In this document: in pieces, positions 44,659 to 55,000 of the stretch
Numbering within the stretch: the first letter of the stretch is position 1
Layout of the letters: each line of letters begins with the position of its first letter
From: Ferruginibacter sp.
GTDB lineage: Bacteria > Bacteroidota > Bacteroidia > Chitinophagales > Chitinophagaceae
Direction of reading: 5' to 3'
DNA: 64,000 nucleotides
NCBI RefSeq assembly: GCF_028288465.1
Contig: NZ_JAQBNR010000050.1
Span: 155,726-219,725 of the forward strand
Made by a program: the position numbers and the translations under genes
Notes under the pieces: model-generated
What the model saw: only the letters and a program-made list of their open reading frames with translations
Database searches by the model: none
What the model was told of the DNA's origin: nothing

Positions 44659-45819
44659 ATGCCTAAACCGCTTTTTCGCCTGCTGACCAAAAAGGTTTTT
44701 ATAATAAGTAATATTATTGCAGCTACGCTTTTTTTATTGGGTTGTTACGCCCAATATCTGTTTACAGCATCCCTTTGGTTTGTTGGTCTGTTGTCATTAG
44801 CTGCATTTTATTTATTGATCATACTGCTGCTATTTGTAGTTTTCTGGCTTTTTGTCAAATCCAAATGGGCATTGCTTTTTGTGCCGGTGTTGTTGGCGGG
44901 GTGGACACATATCACCAAAATAATTCCATTTAGAACCAGCGGCGATTTTACCAGTCCGAAACCGACAGATGCACTCAGGATAATGAGTTGGAATGTAGCG
45001 CAGTTCGATATTTTGCAATACAAAAAAGATCCGCTTACACACGATAGCATGATTGCGCTCATCAATCAATACCAGCCCGACGTTGCCTGCTTCCAGGAAA
45101 TGGTGGCCGGCGACAGCATCATTGATCTTAACAACAAATATTACCACAAATTTGCGTTTTATGCTATCCAGGATTTTGAGCTTGCCCTTCATTTTGCAGA
45201 TGAATATTATAGTTATAACTGGAAGGAAAATTATCTTAGCAGCCAGCATTTTGGCATCATCATTTTTTCGAAATATCCCATTATCAACAGGCATACCATT
45301 GCTATTTATCCTAATGATTACAATTCTATTTTTCAATTTGTAGATATTGTAAAAGGTGCCGATACTATCCGCGTTTTCAATATTCATTTGCAATCGTTAA
45401 AATTTACACAAGTTAATTTGCAGTACATCGACAATCCTTCCATAGAATCCGACAGTGATCTTCAAAAATCAAAAAATATTATGGTAAAGTTGAAGAGAGG
45501 GTTTCTAAGACGGCAGGTTCAGGCAGACAGGATACGGCAGGAGATTGACAAAAGCCCTTATCCTGTAATTGTTTGCGGCGATTTTAATGATGTACCCAAC
45601 TCATACGCCTATGAAACGATTGGCAAAGGTTTGCAAAATGCATTTGAAAAAAAAGGTGCCGGTTTAGGCAGAACGTTTAGTGGCATTGCACCCACACTGC
45701 GCATTGATAATATTTTTGTAGATGACCGTTACGAGGTAAAGCAGTATGTCAGGATCAAAAAAAAATTAAGCGACCATTTTCCAATAATTGCCGACATCAG
45801 CCGTTTACAAGGCCATTAG
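44659..45819 (+). CDS. Membrane endonuclease/exonuclease/phosphatase-family protein
   Basis: 386 residues. Three hydrophobic helices (about 15-35, 40-75, 75-90) are followed by an EEP domain with motifs IMSWNVAQFD, VACFQEM, HLQSL, GDFNDVPNS, and RIDNIFVDDRYEVK with KLSDHFPIIADI. These carry the expected Asn, Glu, Asp-His catalytic residues and bind a divalent metal. It resembles the membrane-bound EEP proteins of Bacteroidota; the substrate (a phosphodiester or a lipid phosphate) is unknown. A TATCTTTA box 4 bases before the ATG resembles a leaderless promoter with one mismatch. Confidence 0.88.
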   Translation: MPKPLFRLLTKKVFIISNIIAATLFLLGCYAQYLFTASLWFVGLLSLAAFYLLIILLLFVVFWLFVKSKWALLFVPVLLAGWTHITKIIPFRTSGDFTSPKPTDALRIMSWNVAQFDILQYKKDPLTHDSMIALINQYQPDVACFQEMVAGDSIIDLNNKYYHKFAFYAIQDFELALHFADEYYSYNWKENYLSSQHFGIIIFSKYPIINRHTIAIYPNDYNSIFQFVDIVKGADTIRVFNIHLQSLKFTQVNLQYIDNPSIESDSDLQKSKNIMVKLKRGFLRRQVQADRIRQEIDKSPYPVIVCGDFNDVPNSYAYETIGKGLQNAFEKKGAGLGRTFSGIAPTLRIDNIFVDDRYEVKQYVRIKKKLSDHFPIIADISRLQGH

Positions 45820-45898
45820 TTCAATCACTGTTTTCCTAAATTTCATTATATTTGATTTGCATGAAACCTGTTTTTCATAAATATTTATTCATTCCCTG

Positions 45899-45928
45899 TT
45901 GCCGTTGCGGCATAGCATAATATCTTTG
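45899..45928 (+). promoter_or_regulatory. Promoter of cysS
   Basis: TTG at 45899-45901, a 19-base spacer and TATCTTTG at 45921-45928, an exact fit. The start would be near 45934, leaving a leader of about 125 nt that contains a hairpin at 46018-46042 (AGCTA...TCAT with ATGA...TAGCT, one mismatch) just before the start codon. Confidence 0.72.
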
Positions 45929-46060
45929 TGTAATAATTTTTTAAATTATCCGCTGCCGCGATAAGGGCCGCAAGGTTTTACATCAAACTAAAGCAGGCAG
46001 AAATTAAAACATAAAACAGCTACTCATTTTTCATGAATAGCTACCAATCAAATAAATAGA

Positions 46061-47548
46061 ATGCCATTAAAAGTTTACAACTCCTACACCCGCACCAAGG
46101 AAGTATTTACCCCCATTACCCCAGGCCACGCTGGCATGTACGTATGCGGACCCACCGTGAGCGGAGAGAGTCACCTGGGACATGCAAGGCCCTATATCAC
46201 CTTCGATTTTATATACCGCTATCTTACTTATAAGGGTTACAAAGTGCGTTACGTGCGCAACATTACAGACGCCGGGCATTTTGAAGAAGAAGGCAAAGAA
46301 GCAGAAGATAAGGTAAGTAAAAAAGCCATTCTCGAAAAGCTGGAGCCGATGGAACTGGTGCAGAAATACACCAACCTTTTTCACTGGGCCATGCTGCAGT
46401 TTAATTGTGTGGAACCCAGTATAGAACCTACCGCAACCGGTCATATTGTAGAGCAGATCAGCATGATTGAAAAAATTATTGCTGAAGGGTATGCCTATGA
46501 AGTAAATGGCTCCGTATATTTTGATTTAAAAAAATACGCTGCCACACATGACTATGGAAAACTAAGCGGCCGCGTAATGGATGATTTACTGGAAACAACC
46601 AGGGAGCTGGATGGCCAACAGGAAAAAAGGGACAAGGCTGATTTCGCCTTGTGGAAATCAGCAGCGCTGGAACACATCATGCGCTGGAAAAGCCCGTGGG
46701 GAGAGGGTTTCCCCGGGTGGCATATTGAGTGCTCGGCAATGGCTACCAAATACCTGGGTGCTGAGTTTGATATACATGGTGGCGGTATGGACCTTCAGTT
46801 TCCGCACCATGAAAGTGAAATTGCACAAAGCACCATATGCAATCATCATACGCCGGCAAAATATTGGATACACAATAACATGATTACCATCAATGGTAAA
46901 AAAATGGGTAAGAGCTATAACAATGTAATAAAACTTACAGAAATGTTCAGCGGCAATCACCCTTTGTTGACACAGGCCTTTTCACCCATGACGGTACGAT
47001 TTTTTATTTTACAAAGTCATTACCGCAGCCCGGTAGATTTTAGCAGCGAGGCTTTATTGGCAAGTGAGAAGGCGCTTAAAAGATTGTGGGAAGCCTATGA
47101 AGTATTGAAAAAATTACCTGTTGGTTTAAATGAAGAAGCTGCAGATGCTGCGCTAAATTCGAAAGTAGTGCAGTGGCTAAATGAGTTTGACGAATTTATG
47201 GACGACGATTTCAGCACGGCTAAAATATTGGCCAATATGTTTGAGCTGGCTCCCGTAATCAATGGGATTAAAGATGGCCATATTGCACCGGGAGCTCTGG
47301 CCGCAACAACGCTGGTATTATTGCAACAACAATTTAAAACCTACCTGGAAGATATATTCGGGTTAACACATACTACCGGTGCAGATGACAATACTTTGCA
47401 GGGTGTTATGCAATTGCTCATTGATATCCGCAAGGAAGCGAAAATCAGAAAAGATTATTCTACCTCTGATAAAATAAGAAAGCAACTCGCTACGATTGGC
47501 ATTGAATTAAAAGATGAAAAGGATGGTAGCATGAGCTGGAATAAATAA
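46061..47548 (+). CDS. cysS: Cysteinyl-tRNA synthetase
   Basis: 495 residues of class I architecture: HIGH-type motif HLGH at 38-41 with zinc ligand Cys29 (CGPTV), a second zinc site in WHIECSAM (Cys plus following His in HGGGMDLQFPHHE), and the KMSKS-type motif KKMGKSYNN near residue 280, in which Met-Gly replaces Met-Ser. The C-terminal helical domain ends with RKDYSTSDKIRKQLATIGIELKD. It charges tRNA-Cys. The gene has its own promoter and a long leader. No frameshift or missing motif. Confidence 0.97.
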   Translation: MPLKVYNSYTRTKEVFTPITPGHAGMYVCGPTVSGESHLGHARPYITFDFIYRYLTYKGYKVRYVRNITDAGHFEEEGKEAEDKVSKKAILEKLEPMELVQKYTNLFHWAMLQFNCVEPSIEPTATGHIVEQISMIEKIIAEGYAYEVNGSVYFDLKKYAATHDYGKLSGRVMDDLLETTRELDGQQEKRDKADFALWKSAALEHIMRWKSPWGEGFPGWHIECSAMATKYLGAEFDIHGGGMDLQFPHHESEIAQSTICNHHTPAKYWIHNNMITINGKKMGKSYNNVIKLTEMFSGNHPLLTQAFSPMTVRFFILQSHYRSPVDFSSEALLASEKALKRLWEAYEVLKKLPVGLNEEAADAALNSKVVQWLNEFDEFMDDDFSTAKILANMFELAPVINGIKDGHIAPGALAATTLVLLQQQFKTYLEDIFGLTHTTGADDNTLQGVMQLLIDIRKEAKIRKDYSTSDKIRKQLATIGIELKDEKDGSMSWNK

Positions 47549-47881
47549 TGATTGTTAATAAAACTAGACTTAGCCTTATTGCTATATGAGATAGATATAC
47601 CGATTTGAGAACTCAAACAAAAACCAGGCTTACAGAATGATGCAGCTATTTATAAATTTTGAAAAGCTGCTGAAAATTACTTTCAGACAATCCAAATATT
47701 TTTTAATGAAATGTGCTGAAACCTGATGTAAGGTAGGTCTGACTGCACCATTGCTGCCACACAAAAAAAGATTTCGCTATTGCCCGGGCAATACCAGCTT
47801 AAGGTTAAAAAGTTAAGTTCGAAACAGGTTATCGGCTCGACTTGCCTGAAGGATTTTTATAACCTCATTTTCATACTGCGG
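47549..47881. other. Intergenic region between cysS and the Crp/Fnr gene
   Basis: About 330 bases between convergent genes. Contains the palindrome at 47778-47793 but no clear terminator or gene. Confidence 0.4.
47778..47793. repeat. 16-bp perfect palindrome
   Basis: TATTGCCCGGGCAATA, a self-complementary sequence with a CCCGGG centre. It could be a dyad operator or a short hairpin in the 3' region of the convergent transcripts. Function unknown. Confidence 0.45.
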
Positions 47882-48589
47882 CTACTTGTAATCTGCAATT
47901 ATTATCAATTGATTTACGTCATTGATAATAATTTTTCTGCCCTGGGTTTTCAAAATTCCGGACTCTTTAAACTCGGTTAGTACCCTGACTACATTTTCTC
48001 TTCCGGTTCCCACGAGGTTAGCTAAATCGTCCCGGCTCATATTTATTTCCACCGGCATTCCCGGTTTAAAATTCACTTTATATTTTTCTCTCAGCACGAT
48101 CAGCTGGAGTGCTAAACGCTCCCTTACGTTTTTTTGTGCAAACATAGAAAGGCTATTTGCCAACACAGCAAACTCATGGCTCAATGTTTTTAACAAGCGC
48201 CTGTTCAATACAGGTGACTGATTCAGCACTGCTAAGAAGTCTTCTTTTGGAATGAAAGCAATTCTGCTTTCCTCAATAGATGCAGCTGAGTCGGGGTAGC
48301 GGTCTTCTGAAAGGATGGCATGATAACCCAACAACTCCTCCTTATTTGCGACATAGATAATGTGTTCCTTTCCTTCCTTATCCAGCTTGTATTTTTTTAC
48401 TTTACCGGCTTTGATATAAAAAATGCCAGCGGGATAAGCGCCTTCCCTGAAAATAATTTCTCCCTTTTTATATACCTGCTCCGTCTGATGTGCGGTGAGC
48501 AGGTCAAAATCTTCTGCCGGTAAATCCGCCAAAACCGATTCACTTTTAAAATCCCATTTGTCTATCGGAAAAAGGCCTTTGATGCTCAT
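47882..48589 (-). CDS. Crp/Fnr-family transcription regulator
   Basis: 235 residues. Residues about 20-130 are a cyclic-nucleotide-binding-type beta barrel (KKGEIIFREGAYPAGIFYIKAGKVK), without the full Arg/Ser phosphate-binding signature. Residues 150-230 are a Crp-type helix-turn-helix (MSRDDLANLVGTGRENVVRVLTEF), which contains the recognition helix. No Fnr-type cysteine cluster is visible. It is transcribed away from the methyltransferase gene; a TAATTTTG box lies 9 bases before its ATG, so the mRNA may be leaderless. The signal and targets are unknown. Confidence 0.9.
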   Translation of the reverse strand: MSIKGLFPIDKWDFKSESVLADLPAEDFDLLTAHQTEQVYKKGEIIFREGAYPAGIFYIKAGKVKKYKLDKEGKEHIIYVANKEELLGYHAILSEDRYPDSAASIEESRIAFIPKEDFLAVLNQSPVLNRRLLKTLSHEFAVLANSLSMFAQKNVRERLALQLIVLREKYKVNFKPGMPVEINMSRDDLANLVGTGRENVVRVLTEFKESGILKTQGRKIIINDVNQLIIIADYK

Positions 48590-48597
48590 ACGAATTT

Positions 48598-48605
48598 CAA
48601 AATTA
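48598..48605 (-). promoter_or_regulatory. Promoter -7 box of the Crp/Fnr gene
   Basis: Minus-strand TAATTTTG at 48605-48598, ending 8 bases before ATG 48589; no TTG at the usual distance. Confidence 0.35.
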
Positions 48606-48675
48606 TGTTTTTAAAAATTGATATATCGCACATTTTGCAATGATAAAGTTTACCTCCCGGCATTATTATGTAAAA

Positions 48676-48683
48676 TAACTTTG
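48676..48683 (+). promoter_or_regulatory. Candidate promoter box upstream of the methyltransferase
   Basis: TAACTTTG fits the -7 consensus, 134 bases before ATG 48818; the -33 box is not clear. It lies in the divergent region shared with the Crp/Fnr gene. Confidence 0.35.
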
Positions 48684-48817
48684 TATATCAAAAAGGTAAT
48701 AGGATACACATAAGACTGATGTTATTGATTGAATTATCTGGCAGCTTCGGCGCTTTTATTTCCATCCATCAAATACAAATTAATAAACACCACTGAGATC
48801 AACAAAGAAAAATAATC

Positions 48818-49417
48818 ATGCAATTACTCGAAAAAATGAAGGAGAAATGGGAAACAGCAGATGACAGATTTAACCGGCTGTATCCATTTTCCATCCAAAT
48901 ACTGGCCCGCAAACATTGGACACCGCTGCCCGTGGCAAGGAAAGCTGCCAATTTTTTAGCCGCAGAAAACAATGCAAGAATATTGGATATCGGTAGTGGA
49001 GTGGGAAAATTTTGCCTGGCCGCAGCTTATACCAAACCCAATGCCTTTTTTTATGGGGTAGAGCAAAGAAAAAGCCTGATTGCAGAAGCCGAAATTGTAA
49101 AGAAGACCTTGAAGCTTAACAATACATCTTTTATTCACGGTAATTTTACCCAGCTGGATTTCAGAAACTACGATCATTTTTATTTCTTCAACTCATTCTA
49201 CGAAAACCTCATTGGTACAAATAAAATCGATGATACTATCGAATACTCCCGGGAATTGTACAATTATTATAACCGCTATTTATTTACTCAATTGGAACAA
49301 AAGCCTGCAGGCACAAAACTGGTAACCTATCATAGCCTGGAAGACGAAGTGCCGGAGGGATATCGTCTTGCAAATTCCGAAGCAGATAACCTGTTGAAGT
49401 ATTGGATAAAAGATTAA
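48818..49417 (+). CDS. SAM-dependent methyltransferase (class I)
   Basis: 199 residues. The SAM-binding loop is ILDIGSGVGKFCLAAA (about 55-70), then an acidic residue in FFYGVEQRKSLIAEAE, and HGNFTQLDFRNYDHFYFFNSFYENL that resembles the post-I/motif IV region (usual NPPY replaced by FNSFYEN). The fold is a class I methyltransferase; the substrate cannot be predicted. The last residues LLKYWIKD end cleanly. The gene is transcribed divergently from the Crp/Fnr regulator, with a 230-base gap. Confidence 0.88.
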   Translation: MQLLEKMKEKWETADDRFNRLYPFSIQILARKHWTPLPVARKAANFLAAENNARILDIGSGVGKFCLAAAYTKPNAFFYGVEQRKSLIAEAEIVKKTLKLNNTSFIHGNFTQLDFRNYDHFYFFNSFYENLIGTNKIDDTIEYSRELYNYYNRYLFTQLEQKPAGTKLVTYHSLEDEVPEGYRLANSEADNLLKYWIKD

Positions 49418-49731
49418 ATGGAAATACGATCCTGGCTGCCAGATTAAAATCATGAATTGGCTTTTTTGCCCCTGCTGAATAAAATTTTTCCATTGAAAAA
49501 CTGGTGCATCATACCAGCGGCGTTTAAAATTTCGGTATCAGCGCCTCTGATACTAATTGTTATGATGATGGTTTGGTTGGGCTGTCTGCGTAAACCAGCA
49601 ACGACAGCCCTTCCTCAAACCATGTTGCAGACTGCTTATTCAGCCCTGGTTCATCCCGGTAAAAAAATAAAGGCTTATGGATGCATAAATGCGGCTCTTT
49701 ACCGTACAATTATTAAAAGCGAAATGTGAAA
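49418..49731. other. Intergenic region with inverted repeat
   Basis: No convincing gene; the open frame starting at 49457 lacks coding character. It holds the inverted repeat at 49568-49623. Confidence 0.4.
49568..49623. repeat. Double-stem inverted repeat (REP-like or terminator-like)
   Basis: Outer stem ATGGTTTG/CAAACCAT and inner stem GGGCTGTC/GACAGCCC, separated by short unpaired bases and a 16-base loop. It lies 150 bases downstream of the methyltransferase. It lacks a strong T-run; it could be a structured RNA, a REP-like element or an mRNA stabilising hairpin. Confidence 0.55.
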
Positions 49732-50268
49732 ATGATGATGTTAAAGGAAATAACAAAAATCCATATTGATGTTGTACCTGATTTGTATGAAACGTATATC
49801 AGTCTTGTAGCAGAAGACAATCTTAATAAAGCCTTTAAGGATAGCATTAAAGATTTATGGAGGCTGGATATAGACAAACTTACCCGGCTGCATTCCAAAA
49901 ATTATGCGCCCGGTAAATGGACAGTAAATGATATACTGCAGCATCTCTCAGATACAGAGCGTATTGTGTGTGCCGGTATTTTAAGATTTGTCAGGGAAGA
50001 AAAGGAACATGTAATATGTTTTAACGGAGACGAAATTGCGGCCAACGCCAATGCGTGTAATAAATCAGTAGAACGGATAATTGAAGAGCTGATTACAGTT
50101 AGAAAGGCTACCTATGGGCTTTACAGCACTTTCTGCTGCGATGATTTCTTAAAAACCGGAATTATCAGAAAGCGGCGCATTTCTATTGCTGCCATGGGCT
50201 TTAGTATTCTTGGACACCAGGTTCATCATTTAAACAATATCAGGGATAAGTATTATCCATTGTTATAA
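49732..50268 (+). CDS. DinB-like / DUF664 family protein
   Basis: About 178 residues of four-helix bundle type. Motifs of metal-binding DinB proteins are WTVNDILQHLSDTERIV (His) and GHQVHHLNNI (two His), which would coordinate a metal. Relatives include DinB and bacillithiol/mycothiol S-transferases. Reaction and partner are unknown. Start: a GTG at 49726 and three consecutive ATG codons at 49732, 49735 and 49738 are available; 49732 is chosen arbitrarily among these. A stop follows at 50266-50268. Confidence 0.85.
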   Translation: MMMLKEITKIHIDVVPDLYETYISLVAEDNLNKAFKDSIKDLWRLDIDKLTRLHSKNYAPGKWTVNDILQHLSDTERIVCAGILRFVREEKEHVICFNGDEIAANANACNKSVERIIEELITVRKATYGLYSTFCCDDFLKTGIIRKRRISIAAMGFSILGHQVHHLNNIRDKYYPLL

Positions 50269-50299
50269 GTAAACTAAAAGGGAATATATATCATTAACA

Positions 50300-50573
50300 G
50301 TAAATGGATGCACTGCAAAACTGATCAGTAAAATGTTGCGGACTTACGGTCCGGAAGAAGTATACCGGGGGTATCCAAGATGCCATGAAATTCCTGGAAA
50401 AGGATAAGGTGACTGAAAGTTTTACTGGCTGCTTTATTGATAAGATGCTGGGGGAATTAGCAAAATTTAACCCGGTGAACATAGATGCACAGCTGTGGAG
50501 TAACATCTTGCTTGCAACAATTATTTTTAACCGTGTAAAGCTAAAGCTGAGCCTGTTAAATAATACAGCATAG
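50300..50573 (+). pseudogene. Possible frameshifted small gene
   Basis: Two frames together look protein-like: TAKLISKMLRTYGPEEVY in one and IQDAMKFLEKDKVTESFTGCFIDKMLGELAKFNP in the other, joined near base 50370, before a stop at 50573. It may be a decaying gene of unknown family, or coincidence. No relative is recognised and there is no obvious start codon. Confidence 0.3.
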
Positions 50574-50709
50574 CAAACATATACAATCTTCAGCATCAAA
50601 TTGAATTTTTGAATTATACTGATTAAGCACAATCAAAATTTCAAAAAACATAACTGAACCGGGGCTTCAGGCAAGAAATATCCGGCACATAATAAATAAA
50701 AAACAGCCT

Positions 50710-51492
50710 ATGCTAAAACATCACGGGGTACGGCGTACACATATCCATAATGTAAGGTTAGCCGTTGTATTAAGTCTCACGGCCGGTTTGGTAAATGGAG
50801 AAGGATTGCTGGGATTTTCAGTTTTAACTACCAATGTAACGGGTCATGCAGCTCTGTTTGCAGAGAATATATCCATAAAATCATGGGCCACTTCGTGGGT
50901 AATTGCCACCTGGATGTTGCTTTTTTTGGGCGGTGCATTTATCTCAGGTCTTATCATTGATGTGATTGGTAAAAATCAACGATACTCTAACCTGATACCG
51001 CTTACATGTGAATTCCTGATTCTAATTACAACAGGTTTTTTAGGAAATCATTTTACAAATAATCTGGCAGTCCGGCAATTTTTTGCTGGCAGTTTGCTGT
51101 TTGCGATGGGCATGCAAAATGCGTTGGTAACTATGATATCTAAGTCGGTGGTGCGTACAACCCACTTAACGGGCACTTTTACAGATCTGGGCATTGAGCT
51201 GGCTCAGCTAATATTTAGCCGAACTGAAAACAAACCTGAATTGAAATCGCGGATTGGGCTTAAGTTATCTATTATCACTTCTTTTATTTTCGGTGCTTTG
51301 TTGGGCGCATATGCCTTCGGGAATTTGGATTATTATTCCTTTTTTCTGCCCGCTGCAATTTTGGTTTACGCCATATTGTATGATGTGTTTCGTGTAAATG
51401 CAAAGCGCTATTACCGTAAAATGGAAAAGAAAATTAAAATCGGCACAACGGTTAGGCCAGGTACCAACGCCTGCACTAAAGAAGTTGCTTGA
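50710..51492 (+). CDS. YoaK-like DUF1275 membrane protein
   Basis: 260 residues with six predicted membrane segments. The N-terminus LAVVLSLTAGLVNGEGLLGF is followed by NVTGHAALFA and later TTHLTGTFTDLGIELAQ, the two repeat motifs of the DUF1275/YoaK family. The tail (RVNAKRYYRKMEKKIKIG) is basic. Function unknown, possibly transport. No neighbours in an operon. Confidence 0.9.
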   Translation: MLKHHGVRRTHIHNVRLAVVLSLTAGLVNGEGLLGFSVLTTNVTGHAALFAENISIKSWATSWVIATWMLLFLGGAFISGLIIDVIGKNQRYSNLIPLTCEFLILITTGFLGNHFTNNLAVRQFFAGSLLFAMGMQNALVTMISKSVVRTTHLTGTFTDLGIELAQLIFSRTENKPELKSRIGLKLSIITSFIFGALLGAYAFGNLDYYSFFLPAAILVYAILYDVFRVNAKRYYRKMEKKIKIGTTVRPGTNACTKEVA

Positions 51493-52065
51493 TAAATAAG
51501 CCGGAGCTGGCAATTAGTAATATGCTTCAGGGAAGTTCATTACCTAACATGGATCAAAGATGACAATACCAGGTTGTCGGTTTCAGAGTCCCTGCACTTT
51601 GTCTTTTATTGCCAAGTTGTCGTCGGTTGTACGCCGCATACCCTCTTGATTTTTTTGATTCCCCGGTTTAAGAGCTTGTAAAAGCTGTGATACTTTTTCG
51701 GGCAGGTCCAATACAACAGGCAACTTACGCAGAAGCAGAACTACCGGAAGAAGGCTTTGCTTTTAACATCAACGGTAAACCAAGCCCCACATTTTTTGCG
51801 CCGTTCACTGCAGCAACCGATAGGGTACAAGGCACACTGGTAATAGGTATCCTCTCATTTATTCCGGCTAATATGGTTAGGGGGTACCGGGCGGCACAAC
51901 CCATTTTCGCATCAATAGCACAGCAGTGGAAATTGATTTTGAACAAAAGGTGTACACGGTTAACAACGGTAGTACCGTAGATTTGTTATAAGACAATTTG
52001 CCCACTGCAATAATACAGGAGTAGCGGAAAGCCGATATAAGTGCTTTTGAACTGTCATAATTTTA
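51493..52065. other. Region between DUF1275 gene and the phosphorelay operon
   Basis: About 570 bases. From 51687 to 51980 an open frame reads protein-like (ELPEEGFAFNINGKPSP, TAATDRVQGTLV), and a frame further on reads INSTAVEIDFEQKVYTV and NNGSTVDLL with a stop near 51990. This may be a frameshifted gene remnant, but no family is recognised. Confidence 0.3.
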
Positions 52066-55000
52066 TCATGCTCTTTTTTTACCGGGCGTATTTTCGTTAA
52101 TGATATTTGACCATTTAATTAGCGTGTTCACTACATCCCCGGGTTTTACCGGCTTGCTTAAGAAATCATCCATCCCCGCATCCAGGCATTCATCTTTGTC
52201 TTCCTTCATGGCATTGGCAGTCATTGCAATAATTACAGGTTGTAATTGCAACCGCTCCCTTATAAGCCGTGTAGCTTCCAGTCCATCCATGCCCGGCATT
52301 TGTACATCCATTAGAATAACGTCGTATTGTTGCTTTTCCACCATTCCTAAAGCCTCCAGGCCGTTCTCTGCCAGGGCAGCGTCATAACCGAGTTTGCTTA
52401 AAATTCTAAGCGCTAATTTTTGGTTGACGGCGTTATCTTCCGCGATCAGTATACGCAACGGATGATCCTTGACGAAGTCTGGCGGCAGCGTTTGTTTTAC
52501 CGGCTCCGCACTGGCTGAAGATGTTGATTTTCCTCTCAATTCGTTAATGATAGCTTGGCGTAACATCTCCTGTTTAACCGGCTTTGTTAAGATCGCTTTA
52601 AATAAGCCGGCGTATATTTTATTGCGTTCATCGCCTACAGAACTTAACAAAATAATGGGAAGGCGGGGATAAAGTTGCTGAAGCTTTTGTGCCAGTTCGC
52701 AACCATCCATATCGGGCATTTGCATATCGGAAAGCAGTAAATCAAAATGTACGCCTGTTGCCATAATGGCCAATGCTTCTGCTGCGCAGGCGGCAAGCGT
52801 CGGTGCCATTTTCCAGTTTTCCAGCTGCTTTTTAAGTATGTTGCGATTTGTTAAATTGTCGTCCACTACCAGTACTTGCTTACCTTCAACGCCGGTTAGG
52901 TTATTGGTAACATAGGTACGCAACGATTGGGAGCTCGTGGTGGTCCAAATGGTAAACGTGAAGGTGGTGCCTTCATGCTCTTTGCTTTGCACATCAATTT
53001 TGCCATCCATCAGCCCTATTAATTTTTCGCAAATAATCAAACCAAGACCTGTACCACCATACTTGCGGCTCGTAGATGAATCCACTTGTGAAAAGGCTTT
53101 GAACAATCTTTCCATCTTATCTTCGGGTATACCTATCCCCGTATCACGTACCTTAAACTGTAGTTCAACAGTGCCGTCTTTTTTTGCCTGTTTTAAATGG
53201 ACCGCCACGAATATTTCTCCCTGTTCAGTAAATTTGATGGCATTGCTTACCAGATTTATTAATATTTGGCGAAGTCTTAGGTTGTCACCGATAATTAGCG
53301 AGGGCACGTTGCAGTCAATTTCATACACCAGGTCCAGTCCAAGTTTGCCTGCCTTGCCTGCGAATATATCCAGCACTTCTTCAATGCAGGTGCGCAGATC
53401 AAAGTCACGGTGTTCAAGCTCCATATTCCCTGATTCTATTTTAGAAAAGTCCAGGATATCATTAATCACCGTTAGCAATGCTTCGCCGCAGGTAGAAATA
53501 GTTTTTGCATATTCCTGCTGCTCGGCAGTAAGCTGGGTTTCATTTAAAAGTGATGCCATGCCTATCACACCGTTCATCGGTGTGCGTATTTCGTGACTCA
53601 TTGTAGCAAGAAAAACGCTTTTCGCCTTGTTTGCCTCCTCTGCTTCCTTTCGTGCACGTTGTTCTTCCCGGGTAGATAAAAGCAACTGGCTTGTTTGCTC
53701 TTCTACTTTTTGCTGCAGTTTATTTTTTTGTGCTCTTATACTATTAATACGAAGTCGGTAAATACCAATAATTACGCCGGCCACGGTTAATGACATCAGT
53801 GTTTTAAACCACCAGGTTAACCAAAATGGCGGCGTAATGTTCAGTGCTATCGAAATGCTTTTAACTGACCATTTGCCTTCAGTATTCAATCCTTTTACTT
53901 TTAAAATATAATTTCCGGGGTTCAGATTGGTATAGGTGGCAGTACGTTTGGTGCCTATCTCATTCCATGTTTTATCGAAACCTTCCAGCATATAAGCATA
54001 TTGCTTTTTTTCTGGTACCCCATAATTCAGCGAGGCAAATTCAAATGAAATAACCGAATTATTGTAGGGGAGGGTAAGGCTATTTGTTTCTGCGATATTT
54101 TTCTTTAATGGTGAAGGGTCGTCGTTATTTTGTGCAATAGGAACATGTTTATTGAATATTTCAAAGTTGGTAAGCACCAGTGGCGGATCATAAGAATTGC
54201 TTAATATTTTATCGGGGTAGAATTCATTGAAACCATTAATGCCACCAAAATATATGGCCCCGGATTTAGCTTTGCAAAATGACCCCAGCTTAAATTCATA
54301 CGATTGCAAACCATCGTCAACATCAAAGTTTTTATATTTTTTTGTGGTAGCGTTAAAACAGCATATTCCCTTGTTGGTACTAATCCAAAAGTTGCCTTTA
54401 TCATCTTCTGCCATGCCAAAGATCACATTGTTTGGTAACCCGTCTGCCGAGGTGTAACTGGTAAAAAGATGTCTTTTTACATCATAGTAATTCAAGCCAG
54501 CCATTGTGCCAATCCACCAGTTGCCTGATTTATCAACTTTGGTAAAAGTAACCCGGTTATCAGTGATGCTGTTTTTGGTATCATCGTGTATGAAACTGGT
54601 AAAAACTTTGGTTTGTTTGTTGAATAACTGCAGGCCACCTCCATCAGTACCTATCAGCAAATTACCGCTGGCATCTTCCGTAATAGTTTGTATTTTCTTA
54701 GTACTGTTATTGCTGCTCCCCGTATCAAACCTTGTAAAAGAACTGGTACGCGGATTATATAAATTAAGGCCCCCGTTATAAGTGCCTACCCAAATATTTT
54801 TATCCCGGTCTTCATAAATTGTCCAGGCATTATTGCAGCTTAAACTAGATCTGTCTGACGGATTATTTTTAAAATGCCGGTAAGTATTTTTTTGAGGGTT
54901 AAACACCGTAATACCATCACCCCAGGTGCCAATCCATAGATTGCGTTCTGTATCCCTGCAAATACTCAATACATAGTTACCGCAAATACTGTTGCGGTTT

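Noticed and set aside
49457..49729. 90-codon frame with a hydrophobic start
   Set aside because: Its start is a TTG, its middle is disrupted by the inverted repeat, and nothing in it resembles a protein family.
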